A stretch of 64,000 nucleotides of DNA, from the NCBI RefSeq assembly GCF_024599655.1, contig NZ_CP102247.1, forward strand, positions 1,922,001 through 1,986,000. The letters are read 5' to 3'. The translations under genes were made by a program, and so were the position numbers. Within the stretch, counting starts at the first letter, position 1; every line of letters starts with the position of its first letter. This DNA is from Enterobacter asburiae (GTDB lineage Bacteria > Pseudomonadota > Gammaproteobacteria > Enterobacterales > Enterobacteriaceae). Below are positions 17,725-26,732 of this stretch, one piece after another. Under the pieces are notes generated by a model. It did no database searches, had not been told where the DNA came from, and saw nothing but the letters and a program-made list of their open reading frames with translations.

Positions 17725-20026
17725 CGACAGTTTACCGCCGCCTCCTCAGGCGCAGGCGATAAATGATGAAGCGGTTTTCCAGCTTTCTCTCGTGGTCAAC
17801 CACTACGATACCGGCCTGGTCGTACCCGTGACGCAGCGTAAAGGCGCTTTCTTTATCTCCAGCGCCGATTTGCTGCGCGCGGGGCTGCCCCCGTCGCATG
17901 TTCCCACCGGCGAGGTGAATCTCTCCTCGCTTGATCAGGTTCGGGTGGAGTACGACAGCGCCGCGCAGCGCCTGCTGCTGACCGTTCCCCGCGACTGGGT
18001 GACGGCCCGGGTAACCCCTTTCAGCGCACAAACGGCGCAGGCCAAACCGCACTACGGGCGCGGGGCGCTGCTGAATTACGATCTCTACACCAACCACACG
18101 GAGCATATCGGCGGTCAGGCGTCGCTCTGGCACGAGTTCCGCTACTTCAACGAGAACGGCTCCTTTTCCTCCACCGGCTACGCGCGGGAAAATTTCACCG
18201 GTAACGACGGCCAGCAGGAAGGGTATGTTCGCTATGACACGACCCTGCTGTTCACTAACGAAGATGACGCGATGAGCTGGAGCGTCGGGGATGTGATCAG
18301 CGATGCCCTGAGCTGGAGCTCCAGCGTGCGGATGGGTGGAATCAGCGTCGGGCGGGATTTCTCCCTGCGCCCTGACCTGGTGACATGGCCGCTGCCCGAG
18401 TTCGCGGGGGAAGCCGCGGTACCCACCTCGGTCGATCTCTTTATCAACGGCTATCGCTCCGGCTCAACCCAGCTTCAGCCGGGCCCCTTCACCCTGACTA
18501 ATCTGCCCTATATCAACGGCGCCGGGGATGCGGTGCTGGTCACGACGGATGCGCTGGGGCGCCAGGTGAGCACTACGCTACCGTTTTACGTCACCAGCGA
18601 CCTGCTTAAACAAGGGCTGAGCGACGGCGCCGTGACGCTGGGCGGCCTGCGGCGAAATTACGGTATCAAGAATTTTGACTACGGTTCCGCGGCAGGCAGC
18701 GGCTCGTATCGCTACGGGATGACGGACTGGCTAACGCTGGAGGGCCACGCGGAAGGGGCGCAGGAGCTGGCGCTGGGCGGCGTGGGGACGGTGATAAAAC
18801 TCGGCCAGTTTGGCGTGGTGAACACCTCTTACTCGCAAAGCCGCATGCGCGGTGATGCGGGCGGGCAGATCAACTGGGGCTACCAGTACAGCACCAGCGC
18901 GTTTAGCGTCGCCACCCAGCACACGCGTCGCGACCGCGGCTTTGGCAACCTCGCCCTCTACGACCAGCCGACGGTGTATGACGAAAACGATAAACCCATC
19001 GCCAGCTTCAGCCGTAATACGGACCAGTATTCGCTGACCTTCAATCTGGGGCAGTACGGCAACGTTGGTGCGGCCTGGATCGGCGTGGAGAGTTTTGACA
19101 GCCAAAAAACCGAGCTGCTCAATCTCTCCTGGAGCCGCAATCTGTGGGGGGCGAGCAGCATTTACCTGGCTGGCAGCCGGGACCAGCAGCGAGGGGACTG
19201 GACGGTCGCGCTGTCCCTGCAGGTGCCGCTGGGGGCGCGCGACAGCGCTGCCGTCACCTTTGAAAACACTCCGGATGCAGGCAGTACCCAGCGCATCAAC
19301 TATAACCACTCTATGCCTTCCGACGGCGGCTTCAGCTGGAACATGGCCTGGGCCAACCAGTCACGATCCAGTGATTATCAGCAGGCGACGCTGGGCTGGC
19401 GCAATAACAACATAGAGCTGCAGGGCGGCGGCTATGGCGAAAGGGACACCATGACCTGGTGGGGCGAGGCGATGGGTTCCGTTGTGCTGATGGACGGCGA
19501 GCTGTTTGCGGCGAATAAGATCAACGATGCGTTCGTGGTCATCAGTACCGACGGCCACCCGGACGTTCCCGTCAGCTACGAGAATCAGCCCGTCGGTAAA
19601 ACCAATAACAGCGGCTACCTGCTGGTGAGCGGGGTGTCGGCGTATTACCCGGCAAGCTACCGGATTGATACCCTCAATCTGCCGGCGGATACCCGTCTGA
19701 AAGAGACCGAGCGGCGGATCGCAATCCGCCGTCACAGCGGCTATCTGGTCGATTTCCCGATGGAGCAGGAGCGGGTGGCAAGCGTCATTCTGCATGACGC
19801 GCACGGGCAGTCGTTGCCGGTGGGAAGCCAGGTTCGACGCGCCTCGCGCAGCAATGCGGTGGTGGGGTATGACGGCATTGCCTGGCTGGAAAATCTCAGC
19901 GATGTGAACCCGCTTGAGGTGATTACACCTGACGGAAAACGCTGCAAGACTACTCTGACCGTGGGGGCCAATCCGGAGCACAAGCTGCAAACCTACGGTC
20001 CGCTGGTATGTCGGGAGGGGCCATGA
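17627..20026 (+). CDS. Outer-membrane usher (CsuD-like)
   Basis: This 799-residue outer-membrane usher secretes and assembles the pilins. The signal sequence includes MMILLCVSSATLA, and the mature protein starts near the EPGDDSLPPPP segment. Then come the usher N-terminal domain (FQLSLVVNHYDTGLVVPV), the 24-strand pore region with the plug segment near VDLFINGYRSGS, and C-terminal domains ending in HKLQTYGPLVC. Length and sequence fit the archaic usher class. The assigned ATG overlaps the chaperone gene by 98 bases; a start at codon 17 or 18 would shorten the overlap to about 50 bases. It overlaps the adhesin gene by four bases. Confidence 0.87.
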   Translation: MPGTNNGSDARQLKPAMMILLCVSSATLAEPGDDSLPPPPQAQAINDEAVFQLSLVVNHYDTGLVVPVTQRKGAFFISSADLLRAGLPPSHVPTGEVNLSSLDQVRVEYDSAAQRLLLTVPRDWVTARVTPFSAQTAQAKPHYGRGALLNYDLYTNHTEHIGGQASLWHEFRYFNENGSFSSTGYARENFTGNDGQQEGYVRYDTTLLFTNEDDAMSWSVGDVISDALSWSSSVRMGGISVGRDFSLRPDLVTWPLPEFAGEAAVPTSVDLFINGYRSGSTQLQPGPFTLTNLPYINGAGDAVLVTTDALGRQVSTTLPFYVTSDLLKQGLSDGAVTLGGLRRNYGIKNFDYGSAAGSGSYRYGMTDWLTLEGHAEGAQELALGGVGTVIKLGQFGVVNTSYSQSRMRGDAGGQINWGYQYSTSAFSVATQHTRRDRGFGNLALYDQPTVYDENDKPIASFSRNTDQYSLTFNLGQYGNVGAAWIGVESFDSQKTELLNLSWSRNLWGASSIYLAGSRDQQRGDWTVALSLQVPLGARDSAAVTFENTPDAGSTQRINYNHSMPSDGGFSWNMAWANQSRSSDYQQATLGWRNNNIELQGGGYGERDTMTWWGEAMGSVVLMDGELFAANKINDAFVVISTDGHPDVPVSYENQPVGKTNNSGYLLVSGVSAYYPASYRIDTLNLPADTRLKETERRIAIRRHSGYLVDFPMEQERVASVILHDAHGQSLPVGSQVRRASRSNAVVGYDGIAWLENLSDVNPLEVITPDGKRCKTTLTVGANPEHKLQTYGPLVCREGP

Positions 20027-20985
20027 CGCGCCTGCTGCTGTTGATGCTGCTGCTTTTCTCCGGCGGCGGCTGGGCGGCGTGTACCGTCAGTACGGTTAAT
20101 GCGTCGTTTGGCAGCGTCACCTCGTTCGCGCTCAGCGGAACCGGGGAGGTGGAAACCACCGGCAGGCTGGTGGTGGCGTGTGATACCGTGCTCAACGTCC
20201 TGACCAACGATTCGGTGACCCTGAGCTACACCGCGGCATCAGTGTCGGGCAACAGTCGCGCGACCATGAAACGTACGGATAATGCGGCCATTACGGACGT
20301 AATCCCCACCCGGTTGTGCGGATTATCGGCTTGCGCGAGCAGCAGCGAGGTGCAGATAAGTAAAACGTATACCTGGAGCGGGAATACGCTGCTGGGGCTG
20401 CTGGGGACAAAGCAGTACAACATTCCGCTCTATTTTCGCACCGTCGCCGGACAAAACGTCACGGCGGGGCCTTACCAGGTGATGTTGACGTTCAGCATCA
20501 ACTACAGCGTCTGCGCGTTAGGCGTGGGAAGCCTTTGTACGAACCCCCAGACGGGAACCGCGACAACCACCATACTGTTAGATATGACCGTCACCAACGA
20601 CTGCAGCGCCATGACCACGCCAGATGTGAACTTCAACAGCGCGCCGCTGGTACAAAGTTTCCCCACCGTCTCACAGGCGATTGCCGTCACCTGTACCAAA
20701 GGAAGTTCGTATACCATCGGCATTAATAACGGTGCCAACGCGCTGAACAACGTGCGGCGGATGGTGAGCGGCAGCAACACCATGAGCTACGACATCTATA
20801 AGGAAGCTACCACTAACCGCTGGGGCAGCAGCGGCAGCGAGCGCTGGTCCAGCGCGGTGTCGTCCCAGGTCAGTACCGACGGCTTACTGCGCACCTACAA
20901 CTACACCGCGAAAGTCCTGACCAATCAGGCCACGCCGCCCGCTGGAACCTACACCGACACGCTGATTGTCGACGTGGCGTTTTAA
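20023..20985 (+). CDS. Two-domain pilus tip adhesin (CsuE-like)
   Basis: This 320-residue secreted protein carries two SCPU-type domains in tandem (about residues 19-160 and 175-320), as in the CsuE tip adhesin. The second domain ends in the pilin-like strand AGTYTDTLIVDVAF that would be donated to the next subunit. The signal peptide MTRLLLLMLLLFSGGGWA ends at Ala18. An ATG five codons upstream is open, but GGGAGGGGCC sits just before 20023, whose ATGA overlaps the usher stop. It closes the pilus operon, 84 bases before tar. Confidence 0.84.
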   Translation: MTRLLLLMLLLFSGGGWAACTVSTVNASFGSVTSFALSGTGEVETTGRLVVACDTVLNVLTNDSVTLSYTAASVSGNSRATMKRTDNAAITDVIPTRLCGLSACASSSEVQISKTYTWSGNTLLGLLGTKQYNIPLYFRTVAGQNVTAGPYQVMLTFSINYSVCALGVGSLCTNPQTGTATTTILLDMTVTNDCSAMTTPDVNFNSAPLVQSFPTVSQAIAVTCTKGSSYTIGINNGANALNNVRRMVSGSNTMSYDIYKEATTNRWGSSGSERWSSAVSSQVSTDGLLRTYNYTAKVLTNQATPPAGTYTDTLIVDVAF

Positions 20986-21011
20986 CCCCGCGCTTTTCCC
21001 TTTCTCAAATG

Positions 21012-21038
21012 TAAAGTTCCTGTGGGCAGTGCCGATAA
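21012..21038 (+). promoter_or_regulatory. Consensus sigma-28 (FliA) promoter of tar-tap-cheRBYZ
   Basis: TAAAGTT followed after the correct spacing by GCCGATAA matches the flagellar sigma-28 consensus (TAAA-N15-GCCGATAA). It sits 31 bases upstream of tar and 27 bases after the pilus adhesin stop codon. It lets the chemotaxis operon be transcribed independently of the upstream cheW and pilus genes. Confidence 0.92.
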
Positions 21039-21069
21039 CACCGTTAATAAATCTATGAGAAGGTGTTGT

Positions 21070-22737
21070 ATGTTGAACCGTATCCGCGTTGTCACAATGC
21101 TCATGATGGTGCTGGTCATTTTCGCACTTCTTCAGCTTATTTCCGGCGGGCTTTTTTTCTCGTCATTAAAACAGAACCAGGACAGCTTCGCGGCCTCGAA
21201 CGATCTGCGCCTGCAGCAGAGTGAACTCACGTCGACGTGGGATCTGATGCTGCAAACGCGTATCAACCTGAGCCGCTCGTCCGCGCGCATGATGATGGAT
21301 CCCAACAATCAGCAGAGCAGCGCGAAAACCGATCTGTTGAAAAATGCCCGTGCCACCCTCGCTGACGCCGCTAAACACTACGACGCCTTCAAGAAGATCG
21401 CCCCGCAGCCTGCTATGGAGCAGGTGAGCCAGAACATCGATGAAAAATACAACGCCTATCATACCGGCCTGACGGAGCTGATTCAGTTCCTGGAGAGCGG
21501 CAACATGGACGCCTATTTCGCGCAGCCAACGCAGGGGATGCAAAACGCACTCGGCGCGGCGCTGGGGGAATACGCGAAGGCCAGCGGGGATCTCTATCAC
21601 TCGGCCTTTACCGCAAGCCAGAATGACTACCGCTTTGCGAAATGGCAGATGGCCGTGATGGCGCTGGCGCTGGTCATTGTGCTGATCGCGGTCTGGTACG
21701 GCATTCGCCATATCCTGCTGAACCCTCTCGGTCGCGTCATTGCCCACATTCGTGAAATTGCCGGCGGGGACCTGACCAAAACGCTGACCGTTTCCGGGCG
21801 CAATGAGATCACCGAGCTGGCAAACAGCGTTGACCATATGCAGCGTTCGTTAATCGAAACCGTCGCCAACGTGCGCAACGGGTCGGAGGCTATCTATACC
21901 GGCACCAGCGAAATTGCGATGGGGAATAACGATCTCTCATCCCGTACCGAGCAGCAGGCGTCCGCCCTGGAAGAGACGGCCGCCAGCATGGAGCAGCTCA
22001 CCGCAACCGTGAAGCAGAACGCCGATAACGCCCGCCAGGCGTCTCAGCTGGCAGAAAGCGCCTCCGAAACGGCGCAGCGCGGCGGTCGCGTGGTGGATGG
22101 CGTGGTGAAAACCATGCACGAAATCGCCGACAGCTCGAAGAAAATCGCCGACATCATCAGCGTTATCGACGGCATTGCCTTCCAGACCAACATTCTGGCG
22201 CTGAACGCCGCCGTGGAAGCGGCGCGTGCAGGCGAACAGGGACGCGGGTTTGCCGTGGTGGCCGGGGAAGTGCGCAACCTGGCCAGCCGCAGCGCCAACG
22301 CGGCAAAAGAGATCAAGTCGCTGATTGAAGATTCCGTCTCCCGCGTGGATACCGGCTCCGTGCTGGTGGAAAGCGCCGGGGAGACCATGAATGACATCGT
22401 GAATGCCGTCACCCGCGTGACGGACATCATGGGTGAAATCGCCTCTGCGTCTGATGAGCAGAGTCGTGGTATCGACCAGGTTGCCCTGGCGGTATCGGAA
22501 ATGGATCGCGTGACACAGCAAAACGCCGCGCTGGTGCAGGAGTCCGCTGCGGCGGCCGCTGCCCTGGAAGACCAGGCGAGCCGTCTGAAGATGGCCGTCT
22601 CGGCGTTTCGTCTCGCTTCACTCGCTGGAAACACGGTCACCCCGCAGGCGACGTATCGCGCGCCAGCCGCTGAATCGGCTGCAAACCGTACGCGCGCCGC
22701 GACGACCGGACAAGATGAAAACTGGGAAACATTTTGA
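21070..22737 (+). CDS. tar: Aspartate chemoreceptor Tar (methyl-accepting chemotaxis protein)
   Basis: This 555-residue transmembrane chemoreceptor senses aspartate and signals through CheW/CheA. TM1 lies at residues 7-30 and the ligand-binding helix contains Arg64, Arg69 and Arg73, the aspartate-binding arginines of Tar. TM2 is near residue 195, followed by a HAMP domain, the methylation helices and the hairpin tip IDGIAFQTNILALNAAVEAA. The C-terminal NWETF pentapeptide that docks CheR and CheB is present. The frame opens 16 codons earlier, but AGAAGG supports the ATG at 21070, which matches the E. coli Tar start. Confidence 0.95.
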   Translation: MLNRIRVVTMLMMVLVIFALLQLISGGLFFSSLKQNQDSFAASNDLRLQQSELTSTWDLMLQTRINLSRSSARMMMDPNNQQSSAKTDLLKNARATLADAAKHYDAFKKIAPQPAMEQVSQNIDEKYNAYHTGLTELIQFLESGNMDAYFAQPTQGMQNALGAALGEYAKASGDLYHSAFTASQNDYRFAKWQMAVMALALVIVLIAVWYGIRHILLNPLGRVIAHIREIAGGDLTKTLTVSGRNEITELANSVDHMQRSLIETVANVRNGSEAIYTGTSEIAMGNNDLSSRTEQQASALEETAASMEQLTATVKQNADNARQASQLAESASETAQRGGRVVDGVVKTMHEIADSSKKIADIISVIDGIAFQTNILALNAAVEAARAGEQGRGFAVVAGEVRNLASRSANAAKEIKSLIEDSVSRVDTGSVLVESAGETMNDIVNAVTRVTDIMGEIASASDEQSRGIDQVALAVSEMDRVTQQNAALVQESAAAAAALEDQASRLKMAVSAFRLASLAGNTVTPQATYRAPAAESAANRTRAATTGQDENWETF

Positions 22738-22781
22738 CTGACAATTAAACCGCGGCTGCTTGCCGCTTGATGGGAGCGTGG

Positions 22782-24383
22782 ATGTTAAATCGTATTCGTA
22801 TCTCGACCACACTGTTTTTGATTTTGATCCTTTGCGGTGTGTTGCAGGTTGGCAGTAACGGGTTGTCTTTTTGGGCGTTTCGCGATGGCTATCAGAATTT
22901 GCAGGAAGTTGAGGCGAGTAATCAGCAGCGCTCCGCACTGGCACAAACGCGTGCCGTGCTGTTGCAGGCAAGCACTGCGCTGAACAAGGCGGGAACCTTA
23001 ACCGCGCTGAGTTATCCGGCGGATGACATTAAAGCGCTGATGGCGACCGCGCGCGACAGCCTGAAGCAGGCTGACGCACAGTTTAAAGCCTTTACGGCGC
23101 AGGCCGCCGACAGCGAGAAAGAGAAAGCGCTGAAGGCCGCCATGAAGACGAACTTTGAGCAGTGGTACAGCGATCTGGACCACCAGGCGACGTGGCTTGA
23201 AAACAACCAGCTTTCGGACTTTATGACCGCACCGGTTCAGGCGTCTCAGGCGGCGTTTGACGGCAGCTTTAACGCGTGGCAGCAGGATATTAACCAGTCT
23301 GTTCAGCGTGCCGGTGACCAGAGCCGTCAAAGCTATCACATGTCGGGCGTCATCTTTGCCGTGGTGGTGATCCTGGCAGGGCTGCTGACCGGCGGGGCAC
23401 TGCTCTGGTCGCGCAGAATGATTGTGCAGCCGCTGGCGATTATCAGCAGCCACTTCGACAGCATTGCGAAAGGGGACCTGGCGCGTCCGGTCGCGGTGTT
23501 CGGCAAAAACGAAATTTCGGCGATCTTTGCCAGCCTGAAGGCGATGCAGGGATCGCTGCGGGAAACGGTGAGCGACGTGCGGCAGGGCAGCTATGCCATG
23601 CACACCGGGATCTCCGAGATTGCGGCGGGCAACAACGATCTCTCGTCCCGCACCGAGCAGCAGGCGGCCTCGCTGGCGCAGACGGCGGCCAGCATGGAGC
23701 AGTTGACCGCGACGGTAGGCCAGAACGCCGATAACGCGCGCCAGGCGTCTGACCTGTCAAAACAGGCGGCGATGACGGCGAAGAAAGGCGGAGATCAGGC
23801 CTCCCATGTCGCCAGCACCATGCAGGAGATTGCCACCAGTTCGCAGAAAATTGGTGACATCATCAGCGTGATTGACGGTATCGCGTTCCAGACCAACATT
23901 CTGGCGCTGAATGCCGCCGTTGAAGCGGCGCGTGCCGGTGAGCAAGGGCGCGGATTTGCGGTGGTGGCGGGGGAAGTACGTAACCTGGCGAGCCGCAGCG
24001 CCAACGCGGCGAAAGAAATTAAGATCCTGATCGAAGAGTCGGTGTCGCGCGTTCAGCAGGGCTCAACGCTGGTGGATACGGCGGCGAAAACCATGCACGA
24101 GATCGTCACCTCCGTCACGCGGGTGAACGACATCATGGGCGAGATTGCCTCTGCGTCGGATGAACAGCGTCGCGGGATTGAGCAGGTTGCCCAGGCCGTC
24201 AGCCAGATGGATCAGGTGACGCAACAGAACGCCTCGTTAGTCGAGGAAGCGGCAGCGGCAACCGATCAGCTGGCCAGCCAGGCCGACCGTCTGACCGGAC
24301 TGGTCGCGGTATTTAATGTGAAAGAGCACGTTGAAGCAGTAACAGAAGTCGGGCGGTCGCAGGCCGTGCCAGTTGTATCCTGA
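22782..24383 (+). CDS. tap: Chemoreceptor Tap-like (methyl-accepting chemotaxis protein)
   Basis: This 533-residue receptor is closely similar to E. coli Tap, the dipeptide/pyrimidine receptor, through TM1 (IRISTTLFLILILCG) and the conserved periplasmic QTRAVLLQASTALNKAGTLT stretch. HAMP, methylation and signalling-tip regions are intact. It lacks the C-terminal NWETF pentapeptide and ends in PVVS, as Tap does, so it should depend on Tar-type receptors for efficient adaptation. It starts 44 bases after tar behind TGGGAGCGTGG; an upstream in-frame ATG is not used by homologues. Confidence 0.92.
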   Translation: MLNRIRISTTLFLILILCGVLQVGSNGLSFWAFRDGYQNLQEVEASNQQRSALAQTRAVLLQASTALNKAGTLTALSYPADDIKALMATARDSLKQADAQFKAFTAQAADSEKEKALKAAMKTNFEQWYSDLDHQATWLENNQLSDFMTAPVQASQAAFDGSFNAWQQDINQSVQRAGDQSRQSYHMSGVIFAVVVILAGLLTGGALLWSRRMIVQPLAIISSHFDSIAKGDLARPVAVFGKNEISAIFASLKAMQGSLRETVSDVRQGSYAMHTGISEIAAGNNDLSSRTEQQAASLAQTAASMEQLTATVGQNADNARQASDLSKQAAMTAKKGGDQASHVASTMQEIATSSQKIGDIISVIDGIAFQTNILALNAAVEAARAGEQGRGFAVVAGEVRNLASRSANAAKEIKILIEESVSRVQQGSTLVDTAAKTMHEIVTSVTRVNDIMGEIASASDEQRRGIEQVAQAVSQMDQVTQQNASLVEEAAAATDQLASQADRLTGLVAVFNVKEHVEAVTEVGRSQAVPVVS

Positions 24384-24402
24384 ATGTAATTAAGAAGGCG
24401 CT

Positions 24403-25269
24403 ATGACATCACCAATGCCCCCTGGGCAAACGTCATTACTGTTGCAGATGACACAGCGCCTCGCGCTGTCCGACGCGCATTTTCGTCGGATATGTCAGTT
24501 AATCTACCAGCGTGCGGGGATCGTGCTTGCGGATCATAAGCGGGACATGGTCTACAACCGTCTGGTGCGGCGCTTGCGCACGCTGGGGCTGGATGATTTT
24601 GGCCGCTATCTGAGCATGCTCGAGGCGAACCAGAACAGCGCAGAGTGGCAGGCTTTTATTAACTCGTTAACCACCAACCTGACGGCGTTTTTCCGCGAAG
24701 CTCACCACTTCCCGGTCCTGGCCGAGCACGCCCGCCGTCGCACCGGGGAGTATCGCGTATGGAGTGCCGCCGCCTCGACGGGGGAAGAGCCGTACTCGCT
24801 GGCGATCACCCTTGCTGACACCCTGGGGATGACGCCCGGACGCTGGAAAGTCTACGCCAGCGATATCGATACCGAAGTGCTGGAGAAGGCGCGTAACGGC
24901 GTGTATCGCCAGGATGAACTGAAAACGCTGTCGCCGCAGCAGCTGCAGCGTTATTTCATGCGCGGCACGGGCCCGCATGAAGGCCTGGTACGCGTACGCC
25001 AGGAGCTGGCGAACTGCGTCGAATTCGCGCCCGTTAACCTGCTGGATAAGCAGTACAACGTGCCGGGGCCGTTCGACGCCATTTTTTGCCGTAACGTCAT
25101 GATCTATTTTGATAAAACGACGCAACAGGACATTCTGCGTCGGTTTGTTCCGTTGCTCAAGCCTGACGGTTTACTGTTTGCCGGGCACTCGGAAAACTTC
25201 AGCAACCTCGCGCGTGAGTTTAGCCTGCGTGGGCAAACGGTATATGCGCTGAGTAAGGAAAAAGCATGA
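24403..25269 (+). CDS. cheR: Chemoreceptor glutamate methyltransferase CheR
   Basis: CheR methylates glutamate side chains of chemoreceptors using S-adenosylmethionine, resetting receptor activity. The 288-residue protein has an N-terminal helical receptor-recognition domain and a Rossmann-type methyltransferase domain with VWSAAASTGEEPYSLAI, the SAM-binding motif, and DAIFCRNVMIYFD. It follows tap by 19 bases behind AAGAAGGCGCT and overlaps cheB by four bases. Confidence 0.96.
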   Translation: MTSPMPPGQTSLLLQMTQRLALSDAHFRRICQLIYQRAGIVLADHKRDMVYNRLVRRLRTLGLDDFGRYLSMLEANQNSAEWQAFINSLTTNLTAFFREAHHFPVLAEHARRRTGEYRVWSAAASTGEEPYSLAITLADTLGMTPGRWKVYASDIDTEVLEKARNGVYRQDELKTLSPQQLQRYFMRGTGPHEGLVRVRQELANCVEFAPVNLLDKQYNVPGPFDAIFCRNVMIYFDKTTQQDILRRFVPLLKPDGLLFAGHSENFSNLAREFSLRGQTVYALSKEKA

Positions 25270-26315
25270 GTAAAATCAGGGTGTTGTCTGTCGATGATTC
25301 AGCGCTGATGCGTCAGATCATGACTGAAATTATCAATAGCCACAGCGACATGGAGATGGTGGCCACTGCGCCCGATCCTCTGGTAGCGCGGGATTTAATT
25401 AAAAAATATAACCCCGACGTGCTAACGCTGGATGTCGAGATGCCGCGCATGGATGGCATCGATTTCCTCGAAAAATTAATGCGGCTTCGGCCCATGCCGG
25501 TGGTAATGGTCTCCTCCCTGACCGGTAAAGGATCGGAAATCACCCTGCGCGCGCTGGAGCTGGGGGCGGTGGATTTTGTCACCAAACCGCAGCTCGGCAT
25601 TCGCGAAGGGATGCTGGCCTACAGCGAAATGATCGCGGAGAAGATCCGCACCGCGTCGCGTGCGAAGCTTGCTGCGCATACGCCATTGGCTGCGCCTGCG
25701 ACCCTGAAGGCCGGTCCCTTACTCAGCTCGGAAAAACTGCTGGTGATTGGGGCGTCAACCGGAGGAACAGAGGCAATTCGTCATGTACTCCAGCCATTGC
25801 CGCTTTCAAGTCCGGGTATTCTGATCACTCAGCATATGCCGCCAGGCTTTACCCGTTCGTTCGCCGAACGCCTGAACAAGCTGTGCCAGATCAGCGTGAA
25901 AGAGGCGGAAGACGGCGAGCGCGTGCTCCCGGGACATGCCTATATCGCCCCAGGGGACAAGCATATGGAGCTGTCGCGCAGCGGCGCTAACTATCAAATC
26001 AAAATTCATGACGGGCCGCCGGTCAACCGGCACCGTCCGTCGGTGGATGTGCTGTTTCATTCGGTGGCGAAACATGCGGGGCGCAACGCCGTTGGGGTGA
26101 TCCTGACGGGGATGGGCAACGACGGTGCCGCCGGAATGCTTGCAATGCACCAGGCTGGCGCCTGGACGATTGCGCAGAATGAAGCAAGTTGTGTGGTGTT
26201 CGGCATGCCGCGCGAGGCCATCAATATGGGTGGCGTGAGCGAAGTGGTCGATCTTAGCCAGGTAAGCCAGCAGATGCTGGCGAAAATCAGTGCCGGACAG
26301 GCAATACGTATTTGA
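25266..26315 (+). CDS. cheB: Chemoreceptor methylesterase/deamidase CheB
   Basis: CheB removes receptor methyl groups and deamidates receptor glutamines; CheA phosphorylates it. The 349-residue protein has a receiver domain (Asp10, Asp11 and phospho-acceptor Asp56 in LTLDVEMP), a short linker and the esterase domain with catalytic Ser164 (GASTGGTE), a histidine in ITQHMPPG and an aspartate in LTGMGNDGAAGM. It is coupled to cheR by an ATGA overlap. Confidence 0.97.
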   Translation: MSKIRVLSVDDSALMRQIMTEIINSHSDMEMVATAPDPLVARDLIKKYNPDVLTLDVEMPRMDGIDFLEKLMRLRPMPVVMVSSLTGKGSEITLRALELGAVDFVTKPQLGIREGMLAYSEMIAEKIRTASRAKLAAHTPLAAPATLKAGPLLSSEKLLVIGASTGGTEAIRHVLQPLPLSSPGILITQHMPPGFTRSFAERLNKLCQISVKEAEDGERVLPGHAYIAPGDKHMELSRSGANYQIKIHDGPPVNRHRPSVDVLFHSVAKHAGRNAVGVILTGMGNDGAAGMLAMHQAGAWTIAQNEASCVVFGMPREAINMGGVSEVVDLSQVSQQMLAKISAGQAIRI

Positions 26316-26332
26316 CTCAGGAGTATTATTTT

Positions 26333-26722
26333 ATGGCGGATAAAGAGCTTAAGTTTTTGGTTGTGGATGACTTTTCCACCATGCGTCGCATCGTGCGCAA
26401 CCTGCTGAAAGAGCTGGGCTTCAACAACGTTGAAGAAGCAGAAGACGGCGTTGATGCGCTGAACAAACTGCAGGCTGGCGGGTTTGGTTTTGTTATCTCC
26501 GACTGGAACATGCCTAACATGGACGGTCTGGAACTGCTGAAAACCATTCGCGCCGATGCGGGAATGGCGTCTATGCCGGTTCTGATGGTCACAGCAGAAG
26601 CGAAAAAAGAGAACATCATTGCCGCTGCACAGGCGGGCGCAAGCGGCTATGTGGTGAAGCCATTCACCGCGGCAACCCTGGAAGAGAAGCTCGGTAAGAT
26701 CTTCGAGAAACTCGGCATGTGA
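26333..26722 (+). CDS. cheY: Chemotaxis response regulator CheY
   Basis: CheY is the single-domain response regulator that, when phosphorylated, binds the flagellar switch and causes tumbling. The 129-residue protein is almost identical to E. coli CheY: acidic pocket Asp12/Asp13, phospho-acceptor Asp57 in SDWNMPN, Thr87 region MVTAEAK and Lys109 in VVKPFT. The frame is open seven codons upstream, but GGAG and the universal MADKEL N-terminus fix the start at 26333. Confidence 0.98.
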   Translation: MADKELKFLVVDDFSTMRRIVRNLLKELGFNNVEEAEDGVDALNKLQAGGFGFVISDWNMPNMDGLELLKTIRADAGMASMPVLMVTAEAKKENIIAAAQAGASGYVVKPFTAATLEEKLGKIFEKLGM

Positions 26723-26732
26723 GGTGATGGAA

